Source: CALMEC01 sp963765105 (GTDB taxonomy: Bacteria; Actinomycetota; Thermoleophilia; Miltoncostaeales; Miltoncostaeaceae). Taken from it: a stretch of DNA of 64,000 nucleotides. Position 1 is the first letter of the stretch. The number at the start of each line of letters is the position of its first letter. The stretch covers positions 310,001 through 374,000 of the forward strand of contig CAVXUW010000004.1 in the NCBI GenBank assembly GCA_963765105.1. The letters are read 5' to 3'. Of the stretch, positions 39,605 through 47,065 are shown piece by piece. The position numbers and the translations under genes are program-made. The notes under the pieces were generated by a model. It worked only from the letters and a program-made list of their open reading frames with translations. It was not told the DNA's origin and made no database searches.

Positions 39605-39811
39605 CTATTTTCGACGGCGCGCCAGCTTCCGCTGGAAGCGCTCCACGCGTCCACCGGTGTCGACGAGCTTCTGCCGGCCGGTGTAGAACGGGTGGCAGTT
39701 GCTGCAGATCTCGACGCGGATCTCGTTCTTGACCGAACGAGTCGTGAACTCGTTGCCACACGTGCAGGTCACGTGGGCGTTGACGTAGCTGGGGTGGATT
39801 TCTGCCTTCAT
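39605..39811 (-). CDS. rpmE: 50S ribosomal protein L31 (zinc-binding type)
   Basis: 68 residues from ATG 39811 with GAGAGG six bases upstream. Cys16, Cys18, Cys36 and Cys39 (CTCGNEF, CSNCHPFYTG) are the zinc ligands of the C+ form, followed by DTGGRVERFQRK. A basic ARRRK tail replaces longer tails. The C+ form implies zinc-replete expression; a zinc-free paralogue may exist elsewhere. Confidence 0.97.
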   Translation of the reverse strand: MKAEIHPSYVNAHVTCTCGNEFTTRSVKNEIRVEICSNCHPFYTGRQKLVDTGGRVERFQRKLARRRK

Positions 39812-39864
39812 CTCGCGCCTCTCGCGGTTTGCCGATACGGATTCCACCTGAGAGTGTAGCGAGG

Positions 39865-40701
39865 ATGTCGAGTGCGCTCCCCACATGGCTCCGTTCGCTT
39901 GGTTTGCGCACCGATCTGATGCTGCACGCACTCACCAGCGAGGTGGTCCCCGGCGACGAGTTTATCGCGGTGCGCACGCCGTCGAATCCCGCCTTTCGAT
40001 GGGGTAACTATCTCGTGTTTCGCCGTCCGCCCGCGGTGGGCGACCTCGATCGATGGCGGGAGATCTTCCACGCCGAGATCGGTGGCCCGCCCACGCTCAC
40101 CCATGTCGCCGTCACTTGGGACGCGCCGGACGGCACGCTCGGCGAGATCCAACCACTCCTCGACGCCGGGTTCGAGCGGGAGGACGTTGTGGTGATGACG
40201 ACCCACGCCATCAGCGATCTGGCGGGGGTGAACACCGACTGTGTCGTCGGTGAGTTCACCACGTCGCAGGATTGGGACGACTGGTGCGAGTTGGCGATCG
40301 CCCAGAACACTGCGCTGCCCGACGATGAACGTGAGGGCGACGGACACGACGAGTACGTGTTCCGCCGCTCCCGTGAGCTTGCGGACAAGGTCGAAAGCGG
40401 CGCCGGGCGGTGGTACGGCGCCCGCATCCGGGGGCAACTCGTCGCAAGCGCCGGCCTCTTCGTCGGCGACGGCTTGGGACGCTTTCAGGTGGTCGACACC
40501 CACCCGGAGTTTCGCCGCCAAGGCCTCGCCCGCACGGTGATCATGCACGCGGCCCGCGACGGGTTCGGCGAGATGGGCGCCGAGACCCTTGTCATCGCCG
40601 CCGACGACGCGTACTTCGCGAAGAGCCTCTATGGGGCCCTGGGCTTCACGGCCACCGAACACCTCGTGGAGCTCACCTGGATGGCGCCCCATCCGATCTG
40701 A
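39865..40701 (+). CDS. GNAT-family N-acetyltransferase
   Basis: 278 residues from ATG 39865; a TTG at 39829 would add 12 residues. The C-terminal part has the acetyl-CoA loop THPEFRRQGLARTVIMHAARDGF and SLYGALGFTATEHLVELTW. The N-terminal 130 residues form a second, degenerate GNAT-like half (FIAVRTPSNPAFRWGNYLVF), a two-domain layout also seen in some acetyltransferases of small molecules or proteins. Substrate unknown. Divergent from rpmE. Confidence 0.85.
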   Translation: MSSALPTWLRSLGLRTDLMLHALTSEVVPGDEFIAVRTPSNPAFRWGNYLVFRRPPAVGDLDRWREIFHAEIGGPPTLTHVAVTWDAPDGTLGEIQPLLDAGFEREDVVVMTTHAISDLAGVNTDCVVGEFTTSQDWDDWCELAIAQNTALPDDEREGDGHDEYVFRRSRELADKVESGAGRWYGARIRGQLVASAGLFVGDGLGRFQVVDTHPEFRRQGLARTVIMHAARDGFGEMGAETLVIAADDAYFAKSLYGALGFTATEHLVELTWMAPHPI

Positions 40702-40764
40702 AAGCGGAGCTCCCGCGACGATCGGTCACTCCAAAACCAATGGGGACGCGAAGCACACGAGACG

Positions 40765-41196
40765 CTACGGCCGCCGGCCGTTGGTGGCGGGGAGTGCGAG
40801 GACATCCATGCCCTCGGCTCGTGCCGCACGCGCGAGCGCCGCATCGGCCGTGGCCAAGCGATCATTCGGAGTAGTGAGCGCCAGCGCCATGCAGTCCGCA
40901 AGTGAGATTTCGCTTTGGCGACGACGGTAGTACCGCTGTCGAAGCTCGGCGGCTCGCCAGGCAGTGCTCTCATCAGCCGCAACGACGGTGATCTCTTCAC
41001 CGAGGACGGGAGCGAACACCGCATGAAGAGTCGCTGCAGGGTGCCCATGCACCCGCCCCAGTTGATCGATCGCCTCGGCAAGGTTGACGGCAGACACTCG
41101 ACACCCGCCTCGCCGGATCGCCGCCTCCACCTCGGCTGCCGCCGGTTCATCGAGGACCAACGCAACGAGGGCGAATGCGTCGAGGATCGACGTCAC
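40765..41196 (-). CDS. vapC: VapC-type PIN-domain toxin
   Basis: 143 residues. PIN-domain acidic residues are seen at LDAFALVAL (Asp6), NLAEAID (Glu), SLADCMALALT (Asp) and LATADAALARAA (Asp). It should be a metal-dependent RNase toxin. Its GTG overlaps the stop of the AbrB-type antitoxin gene by four bases, the usual vapBC arrangement. Target RNA unknown. Confidence 0.88.
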   Translation of the reverse strand: MTSILDAFALVALVLDEPAAAEVEAAIRRGGCRVSAVNLAEAIDQLGRVHGHPAATLHAVFAPVLGEEITVVAADESTAWRAAELRQRYYRRRQSEISLADCMALALTTPNDRLATADAALARAARAEGMDVLALPATNGRRP

Positions 41197-41438
41197 TTCT
41201 GGTGACGTGCCTCGACGCGGGCGTTCTCATCCCGAGCCCGCCGTCGCAGTTCCTCGCTGCTCGGTTGAGACGGGTCGGCGAGAGCGCCGCGCAGTTCTCC
41301 AATCGGATCGTCGGTGACCGGTCGGATGACCAATCGATCCCCCAAATCTTCGAGAACAACGCGTGACGTGTTCCAACGATGCCGGACCTCTGCGGGCACG
41401 GATACTTGTCCACCTGTTGTGATCTTAGCTCTCTTCAT
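41193..41438 (-). CDS. vapB: AbrB/VapB-type antitoxin
   Basis: 81 residues from ATG 41438; in-frame ATGs at 41444 and 41456 are alternatives. The N-terminus MKRAKITTGGQVSVPAEVRH is a swapped-hairpin AbrB DNA-binding fold, followed by VLEDLGDRLVIRPV. The C-terminal part (PIGELRGALADPSQPSSEELRRRARDENARVEARH) is charged and would wrap the toxin. No ribosome site precedes it; a TATTCT at 41447-41452 (minus strand) could be a -10 box for a leaderless transcript. An 18-bp palindrome overlaps the start. Confidence 0.85.
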   Translation of the reverse strand: MKRAKITTGGQVSVPAEVRHRWNTSRVVLEDLGDRLVIRPVTDDPIGELRGALADPSQPSSEELRRRARDENARVEARHQK

Positions 41439-41449
41439 GCGCATGAAGA
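41432..41449. promoter_or_regulatory. 18-bp perfect palindrome at the vapB start, likely operator
   Basis: TCTTCATGCGCATGAAGA is perfectly palindromic and spans two of the three candidate vapB start codons and part of a -10-like hexamer. AbrB-type antitoxins repress their own promoters through such sites, so an autoregulatory operator is likely. Confidence 0.5.
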
Positions 41450-41456
41450 ATACCAT

Positions 41457-41854
41457 GAGCAGTCGAGTCTCAACCCGCACCCCGTCGCCCACCCCGTCGG
41501 AAGCGCCCTCGACAACAGCTTGGACGCCGTGTGCTCCTGTCTTCGTGCGTGTTTTCGCGGCTTCCCGAATGACGGGCACGCAGCCTCACATTGGGCGGGT
41601 GCTCGTGCCTCGACTCGGACGCAGTTGCCACCGTCGACCCCAAAATGGGCGCGCATCAGCTCACGGGCCGCCGGATCGGACCGCGGTCGGGTACCTGCAG
41701 GTCGCCGTCGCAGGGGACGAGAACACGCGCACCTGGGCATCCGGCGGTGCCGCCCTCGAGTCCACCAGGCAGCGGCCCGACTTCCCCGCCTGACCCCCGA
41801 GCCCTACGAGTTACGCCTCAGGAGCACCGCGGGAATGGTCTACAGGAGGATTCT
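41457..41854. other. Apparently non-coding region upstream of vapBC
   Basis: About 400 bases with no reading frame that looks like a protein on either strand and no tRNA-like fold noticed. It lies between vapB and a decayed gene, so it may be degraded mobile or accessory DNA. Confidence 0.3.
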
Positions 41855-42150
41855 CAGGTCGCCGGCCATTGACCAACGGGTGACGTAGGGTGGTCGAGGC
41901 GGAGCATCTCGTCGAACGTGATGCGGGTGGCGATGCGATCGGATCGCACGTGCACCACAACCTTGTCGACCACGTCAATGTGGCGGAGGATCTCCAGCCG
42001 CTCGGCCAGGGGAACGACCGGCCGTCCTCCGTGCGGGCCACGATCAGCGCGCCGAGCGTCATCTGCTTCGGATGCACGAGCACGACCGAGGAGGTGTACT
42101 CGGTAACCACGCGGTCGGGGTAGCCGACCGCCGTGACCGACTCATGGCCG
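41855..42150 (-). pseudogene. Frameshifted remnant of an unrecognised protein gene
   Basis: On the minus strand one frame reads GYPDRVVTEYTSSVVLVHPK then QMTLGALIVARTEDGRSFP. It then loses sense, but adding one base in the C-run at about 42017 continues as LAERLEILRHIDVVDKVVVH and RSDRIATRITFDEMLRLDHP, to a TGA at 41855-41857. Both halves look like real protein, so a single-base deletion has broken the gene. No start codon is obvious and the product is not recognised. A sequencing error is the alternative explanation. Confidence 0.5.
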
Positions 42151-42221
42151 GACGAAAGATCAGCGGGCCACCCCGGCCTGCGTGCGTCGATAGTGCAGGC
42201 AGGTCGGGGTAGCCACAGTGT

Positions 42222-43181
42222 TTAGGCCTTGCGTTCCTTGACCAGCGCCGTCAGGGCGGGGACGACCGAATGGAGGTCGCCCACGATGCCGAAGTCGCTG
42301 AAGTCGAAGATCGGGGCGTTGCCATCCTTGTTCACCGAAACAATCGTCTGGGATGACTGCATACCGACCTTGTGTTGGATCGCGCCGGAGATACCGCATC
42401 CGATGTACAGCTTGGGAGCCACGGTCTTGCCGGTCTGCCCCACTTGAGTGGCGTAGGGGTACCACCCCGAGTCAACGACTGCACGCGTTGAGGCCACCGC
42501 ACCGCCGAGGGCGCTGGCGAGTTCCTCGAGGATGCCGAAACCTTCCGGGCTGCCCAGGCCACGACCACCGGCCACCAAGATGTCGGCCTCTTCGATCGAC
42601 GGTCCCGACTGCTCTTCGTGGGCCTGCTCCAGCATCGCTGCGCGCGTGGAGAAGTCCTCAAGGCCAACGGCGATCTGCTCGACGGCACCAGCGCCGGCGG
42701 CCTCCACCGGGTCGAACGAGCCCGACCGGAAGAGCGCGAGGCGCGGCGTGGAGTTCCATCCCGCGTCGAGGTAGACGGAGTCACCAAGCGCGGCACGCTT
42801 ACCCACCGGCTGACCGCCGTCGTGGACGAGGTCGGCGAGGTCCCAGTTGAGACCGGCGTCAAGACGGGCCGACAGACCACCGGCGATGTCAGCCGTCAAC
42901 ACCGATGCGCCGAACAAGACGGTCTCGATGCCCTTGTCAGCAACGAGTTTGGCAAGGACGTCGACCCGGGGCTGCGGCAACGGCGCTTCGAGCGACGCGT
43001 CGTCGGCCACGTAGACGGTCGCCGCGCCGTAGCGAGCCGCATCCGCGGCGAGCGCACTCACGCCGCTGCCGATGAGGACCGCAGCGGTGGCCGGGTCAAG
43101 CGACACGGCCTTAGCGAGGACACCAAGGGAGCCCTTCTGGATGGTGGAGCCGTTGTGCTCGAGAAAGACGAGGGTGCTCAT
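42222..43181 (-). CDS. etfA: Electron transfer flavoprotein alpha subunit
   Basis: 319 residues from ATG 43181, overlapping the etfB stop by four bases. The FAD-binding C-terminal domain is clear: LVAGGRGLGSPEGFGILEELA, GQTGKTVAPKLYIGCGISGA, IQHKVGMQSSQTIVSVNKD and IFDFSDFGIVGDL. With EtfB it passes electrons from acyl-CoA and other dehydrogenases to the quinone pool. The frame stays open upstream into etfB but that part is spurious. Confidence 0.96.
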   Translation of the reverse strand: MSTLVFLEHNGSTIQKGSLGVLAKAVSLDPATAAVLIGSGVSALAADAARYGAATVYVADDASLEAPLPQPRVDVLAKLVADKGIETVLFGASVLTADIAGGLSARLDAGLNWDLADLVHDGGQPVGKRAALGDSVYLDAGWNSTPRLALFRSGSFDPVEAAGAGAVEQIAVGLEDFSTRAAMLEQAHEEQSGPSIEEADILVAGGRGLGSPEGFGILEELASALGGAVASTRAVVDSGWYPYATQVGQTGKTVAPKLYIGCGISGAIQHKVGMQSSQTIVSVNKDGNAPIFDFSDFGIVGDLHSVVPALTALVKERKA

Positions 43182-43960
43182 ACGAGCTTCCTTTCCATGA
43201 GGTACTCCATGATCTTCTGGGCGCCGGAGCCGTCGTCGTCGATCTTCTGGTTGTCGCCGCGTGACGGCGGGTCGTTGAGGGCGTTGACGGTGGTGCGCGA
43301 CCCGGCCAGACCGGCGCGACCGGCCTCGGCACCGATGTCGGCGAGCGACAGCACGTCCTGCGGCTTCTTCTTCGCGCCCATGATCCCCTTGAGGGACGGG
43401 TAGCGCGGCTCGTTGAGCGCGTCGGAGACGGCGAGTACTGCAGGGAGTGCCGCCCCGATCTTGTCGTAGCCGAACTCGGTCTGGCGTTTCGCCGTAACCT
43501 GACCTCCGGCGACCTCGAGCTCGGAGATCTGCGAGATCACCGGCATCTGCAGTCGATCGGCGACCGCCGCCCACAGCACCGCGCCGTCACCGTCCGTGGC
43601 CTGCTGACCGAACAGGACCAGATCGGGGTTCTCGCGCTCAAGCACTTTGGCAAGAACGTAGCTGGTGGCTACGAGGTCGGCTCCCGCCGCAGCTTCGTCG
43701 GAGACCAGCACGGCGCGGTCCGCGCCCATTGCCAGCCCCTTACGCATCGACTCGAGCGCCCGGGCGGGCCCCATCGAAACGAGGACGACTTCCCCGTCAC
43801 CTGCGGCCTCCTTGAGGCGGACAGCTTGCTCGACCGCATTGAGGTCGTAGGGGTTGAGCGTCCGGTCGCCGCTGTCACGGTTGAGCCGAAGGGTCGATGA
43901 ATCGATCTTCTTCTCAGCGGTGCTGTCGGGGACCTCTTTGACGCAGACGGCGATCTTCAC
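43178..43960 (-). CDS. etfB: Electron transfer flavoprotein beta subunit
   Basis: 260 residues. MKIAVCVKEVPDSTAEKKID, NPYDLNAVEQAVRLKE, LVLFGQQATDGDGAVLWAAVA and PRYPSLKGIMGAKKKP are typical EtfB segments, including the AMP-binding region. GGAG lies 11 bases before the ATG. The nearby enoyl-CoA hydratase and mutase subunit fit a fatty-acid or branched-chain oxidation role; no bifurcating-type partners are adjacent. Confidence 0.96.
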   Translation of the reverse strand: MKIAVCVKEVPDSTAEKKIDSSTLRLNRDSGDRTLNPYDLNAVEQAVRLKEAAGDGEVVLVSMGPARALESMRKGLAMGADRAVLVSDEAAAGADLVATSYVLAKVLERENPDLVLFGQQATDGDGAVLWAAVADRLQMPVISQISELEVAGGQVTAKRQTEFGYDKIGAALPAVLAVSDALNEPRYPSLKGIMGAKKKPQDVLSLADIGAEAGRAGLAGSRTTVNALNDPPSRGDNQKIDDDGSGAQKIMEYLMERKLV

Positions 43961-44169
43961 GGGCGTTCGGGCTCCTTGATCGACTCTTGTATCGCGTTTT
44001 CCACGGGCGCGAAAGCACCGGTGACAACGGTCAAGACGCTACCACGCACCCTGATTTGAGTCATGGGCAAATGACTGCCCTGGTGAGGTGCACACGTCCA
44101 GGAGATCATGCTCCCGCGAGCGCTGAGCGGCCTCCCGTTGGACCAGTCCACCCCGGTAGCATCGCGCTC

Positions 44170-44742
44170 ATGGCAGAGACACCCGAACGGCTCTACGAAC
44201 GATCACGGGACCATCTGCGGATGCCTACTCTCGCCGACTGGGAGACATTTCCGTTCTGCGGAGATATCCGGTTGAGGACGCTCCTTCCTCCCGTGGCGTC
44301 CGAGACCCCCCGCTCCGGTGACGGCGGTGTCGACTGCGCAGCGTGCGGGAAACCAGACAGCGACTACGTGTGGACCGACGCCAACTGGCGGCTCCTCTCC
44401 ATTCCCGAACCAAGTGGAATGCCCGTCGTGGTTCTGCTCGAACCACGTGTTCACTACGGCGAACGAGGCGATCTGCCCGACGACGTCGCCGCCGACTTGG
44501 GGCGAACGCTCGCCCGCGTCGAGCGTGCCGTGCGGGGCATCGGCGAGATTGGTCGAGTGCACGTGTGCCGCTGGGGCGACGGTGCCGAACACCTCCATTG
44601 GTGGTTTATCGCCCGCCCCGCACGACTCCCGCAGGTTGTGGGAAGCCTGTGCGAGCTGTGGGATGAGGTGCTTCCCCCCACTCCCCAGCACATCTGGGAC
44701 GACAACCTCAACCGCATCTGCGCGGCGCTCAACGACGGGTGA
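44170..44742 (+). CDS. HIT-like domain protein
   Basis: 190 residues from ATG 44170; the frame is open upstream but that segment has no protein character. A Cys pair (CAACGKPD) precedes DYVWTDANWRLLSIPEPSGMPV, and the C-terminal part has VHVCRWGDGAEHLHWWFIAR, a shortened HIT-type HxH motif followed by the Trp/Phe stretch. HIT proteins are nucleotide hydrolases or transferases. Only two histidines of the triad are visible (the third is Trp), so hydrolase activity is doubtful. Confidence 0.72.
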   Translation: MAETPERLYERSRDHLRMPTLADWETFPFCGDIRLRTLLPPVASETPRSGDGGVDCAACGKPDSDYVWTDANWRLLSIPEPSGMPVVVLLEPRVHYGERGDLPDDVAADLGRTLARVERAVRGIGEIGRVHVCRWGDGAEHLHWWFIARPARLPQVVGSLCELWDEVLPPTPQHIWDDNLNRICAALNDG

Positions 44743-44763
44743 ATGGTCGACGACTCGTCCTAG

Positions 44764-45678
44764 TTAGAGCTGGACGGCGGTGGCATGCTCGTCGATCGGG
44801 GTCTGCTGGGTACCAGTCCTTACACTCAGGATCACAACGGACCCGATGACGAAGGCGCCTCCCAGGAACTGCAAGGGTGCCAGGGTTTCGTTCAGGACGA
44901 TCCCGGCGAGGATCGCCGCGACGACCGGTTCGAACGTGGAGATAAGGCTCGCGGCCGATGGGCCCACGCGTTCGGTTCCCGCGGCCAGGGCGGTCACGGC
45001 GAGCACGGTGCTCAGAAGGGCCATCGCAACGATGAGTGTCCATCCTTGTCCGCCGGTTCGTGGCAACTCATTCGAAACCGCGGCAGCCACGGTGAAGGCG
45101 ATCGCACAGCCGGTGCACACCGACGCCGAAAGGCCGATGGGATGCACGCGCCCCACCACCGCGTGTGACAGCAGCATGTATGCGGCGAACATCACGGCGC
45201 AGGCCAAGGCAAGCAGAACGCCGACGCCATCCAGTTTCCGGCCGGGGCCACCTCCGAGCGCCACAAGCGTTGTGCCGCCGAGGGCCACGGGAAGGGCGAT
45301 GAGAAGCGCCGGGCGGAGGCGTTCCCGACCAAACACCACCGCGCCGACGGCGACGAGCGCCGGCGCAACGTAGGCCAACAGAACCGCCAAGGCCGCGTCC
45401 AGGCGCGTGAGCGACCAAAAGAAGAACCCCGCCTGCGCCGCGTAGATCGCCGCACCCAGTGCCAGACCGGCCAGGAAGCCCCGCCGTGACGGACGCCAGC
45501 GATTGCCGGTCGCCGCGATGAGGGTCCACAGCACGATTGCCGCGATCCCGAACCTGCCGGCCAAGGTGCCGTTCACGGTCAAGCCACGTTCATAACCGAG
45601 CTTGCCGAACACCCCCACCGCGCCGTAGCCCGCGGCAGAGACCAAGCACAGAATCGTGCCGACGCTCCTCGGGCTCAT
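44764..45678 (-). CDS. EamA-family (DMT) transporter
   Basis: 304 residues, about ten membrane helices in two homologous EamA halves (LCLVSAAGYGAVGVFGKLGY; LALACAVMFAAYMLLSHAVV). Family signature near the end: SLISTFEPVVAAILAGIVLNE followed by LQFLGGAFVIGSVVIL. Members export metabolites or amino acids; the substrate cannot be read from sequence. It begins three bases after the enoyl-CoA hydratase stop and is likely co-transcribed. Confidence 0.9.
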   Translation of the reverse strand: MSPRSVGTILCLVSAAGYGAVGVFGKLGYERGLTVNGTLAGRFGIAAIVLWTLIAATGNRWRPSRRGFLAGLALGAAIYAAQAGFFFWSLTRLDAALAVLLAYVAPALVAVGAVVFGRERLRPALLIALPVALGGTTLVALGGGPGRKLDGVGVLLALACAVMFAAYMLLSHAVVGRVHPIGLSASVCTGCAIAFTVAAAVSNELPRTGGQGWTLIVAMALLSTVLAVTALAAGTERVGPSAASLISTFEPVVAAILAGIVLNETLAPLQFLGGAFVIGSVVILSVRTGTQQTPIDEHATAVQL

Positions 45679-45681
45679 CGA

Positions 45682-46455
45682 CTAGCGACCGGTGAAGCGC
45701 GGCTCCCGCTTCTCAAAGAACGCGGCCATCCCTTCACGCTGGTCCTCGCTACCGAACTGATCGGCGAAGGTCGCGAGCTCACGATCGAGGGTGCCGGAGT
45801 AGTTGGAATCGACGGCGGCGTTGACGAGCTCTTTCGAGATACGCACTGCTCGCGGCGACTTCGCGGCGATGAGCTCACCGAGCGCGATGGCAGCGTCCAC
45901 CAGTTCCCCGAGGGGATAGACATGGTTGACAAGGCCAAAGGACAGTGCCTCGGCGGCACCAACGTGGCGACCGCTGAAGATGAGTTCCTTGGCAAAGCCG
46001 GGGGTGGTGAGACGCGGGAGTCGTTGCGTGCCGCCCCATCCCGGGATGATCCCCAGGTTCACCTCGGGCTGACCGAGTTTCGCGGTATCGGCAGCAAGAC
46101 GAATGTCGCACGCCAGCGCGATCTCACAGCCCCCGCCCAGGGCGTACCCGTTGATGGCGGCGATCACGGGGCGCGAGAACTCCTCGAGCCGGCGGCACAC
46201 GGCGTGGCCCAGACCGGCGTATTCGCGCGCGGCATCTGACGATGCTTCAACCATGTGACTGATGTCGGCTCCCGCAACGAACGCCTTCTCACCGGCGCCA
46301 GTGAGAACGAGGGCACCGAGGCTCTCGTTGGCCTCAACCTCGTCGAGCGCCGCGTCGAGCTCGCCCAGAAGCTCAACGGACATGGCGTTCATCTTCCCGG
46401 GATTATCGAGCGTGATGAGCGCCACCCGACCGCGGATCTCAACCGAGGCCGGCAC
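45682..46455 (-). CDS. Enoyl-CoA hydratase/isomerase family protein
   Basis: 257 residues. Crotonase-fold signatures: RVALITLDNPGKMNAMSVEL, KAFVAGADISHM (oxyanion hole), INGYALGGGCEIALACDIRLA, and GQPEVNLGIIPGWGGTQRLPR with the two catalytic Glu positions (Glu in LGGGCEIAL region and PEVNLGI). It probably hydrates trans-2-enoyl-CoA. It overlaps the mutase subunit by one base. Confidence 0.94.
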   Translation of the reverse strand: MPASVEIRGRVALITLDNPGKMNAMSVELLGELDAALDEVEANESLGALVLTGAGEKAFVAGADISHMVEASSDAAREYAGLGHAVCRRLEEFSRPVIAAINGYALGGGCEIALACDIRLAADTAKLGQPEVNLGIIPGWGGTQRLPRLTTPGFAKELIFSGRHVGAAEALSFGLVNHVYPLGELVDAAIALGELIAAKSPRAVRISKELVNAAVDSNYSGTLDRELATFADQFGSEDQREGMAAFFEKREPRFTGR

Positions 46456-46859
46456 TAAGTGACCTTCCCGGCGAAGGCCTCGTTCAGGTAGTCGACCATC
46501 TGCTGAATGGGGGCGCCCGGCGTGTACACCGCCGCAACACCCAACGCAGTGAGCTCGGTGATGTCATCTTTGGGGATCGTTCCGCCCACGAGAACGACGA
46601 CGTCATCCGCGCCCTCGGCACGCAAACCGTCGATGACGCGGGGCACCAGCGTCATGTGGGCGCCCGAGAGGATGGACAGCCCAAGCGCGTCGGCGTCTTC
46701 TTGAATAACGGTCGCCACGATTTGATCCGGAGTCTGATGAAGGCCGGTGTAGACAACCTCCATGCCGGCGTCACGCAGGCTGCGGGCGATGATCTTGGCA
46801 CCGCGGTCATGGCCGTCAAGGCCAGGCTTGGCGATCACCACACGAATGGGACGTTCCAC
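46455..46859 (-). CDS. Stand-alone B12-binding subunit of methylmalonyl-CoA mutase type
   Basis: 134 residues. The cobalamin motif DGHDRG is in VVIAKPGLDGHDRGAKIIAR, with SILSGAHMTLVPRVI and VLVGGTIPKDDITELTALGV downstream. This is the small, separate cobalamin domain that pairs with a catalytic large chain (as in archaeal-type mutases or isobutyryl/ethylmalonyl-CoA mutases). The large chain is not in this window. MeaB, the matching G-protein chaperone, lies 2.3 kb away, supporting a functional mutase. Confidence 0.92.
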   Translation of the reverse strand: MERPIRVVIAKPGLDGHDRGAKIIARSLRDAGMEVVYTGLHQTPDQIVATVIQEDADALGLSILSGAHMTLVPRVIDGLRAEGADDVVVLVGGTIPKDDITELTALGVAAVYTPGAPIQQMVDYLNEAFAGKVT

Positions 46860-47004
46860 CGTTCCTCCGAAAGACGTCGTCGAGTTCCGCCGCGATCACC
46901 ACACGATCCGCCGAAAGGCAATCTGACGGGCGACGAAAACCTGTCGTGAGCGCGACTTTTGAACCGCTTTGAGCCCGAGTATCTCACACCGAAGGGTTCC
47001 CAAT

Positions 47005-47032
47005 CGTGACGAACACAGGGTGCGCGTATGCT
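47005..47032 (+). promoter_or_regulatory. Candidate promoter of pepA
   Basis: CGTGAC (47005-47010) and TATGCT (47027-47032) are separated by 16 bases and end 33 bases before the pepA ATG. They resemble -35 and -10 elements of a housekeeping sigma factor, though the -35 is weak. Confidence 0.35.
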
Positions 47033-47065
47033 TGTTAGGTCCCGTTTCCAACTCCGTGAGCCTTC

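Noticed and set aside
42222..43574. 450-codon version of etfA
   Set aside because: The first 131 codons are antisense-like Arg-rich sequence within etfB; ATG 43181 overlaps the etfB stop as expected for etfBA.
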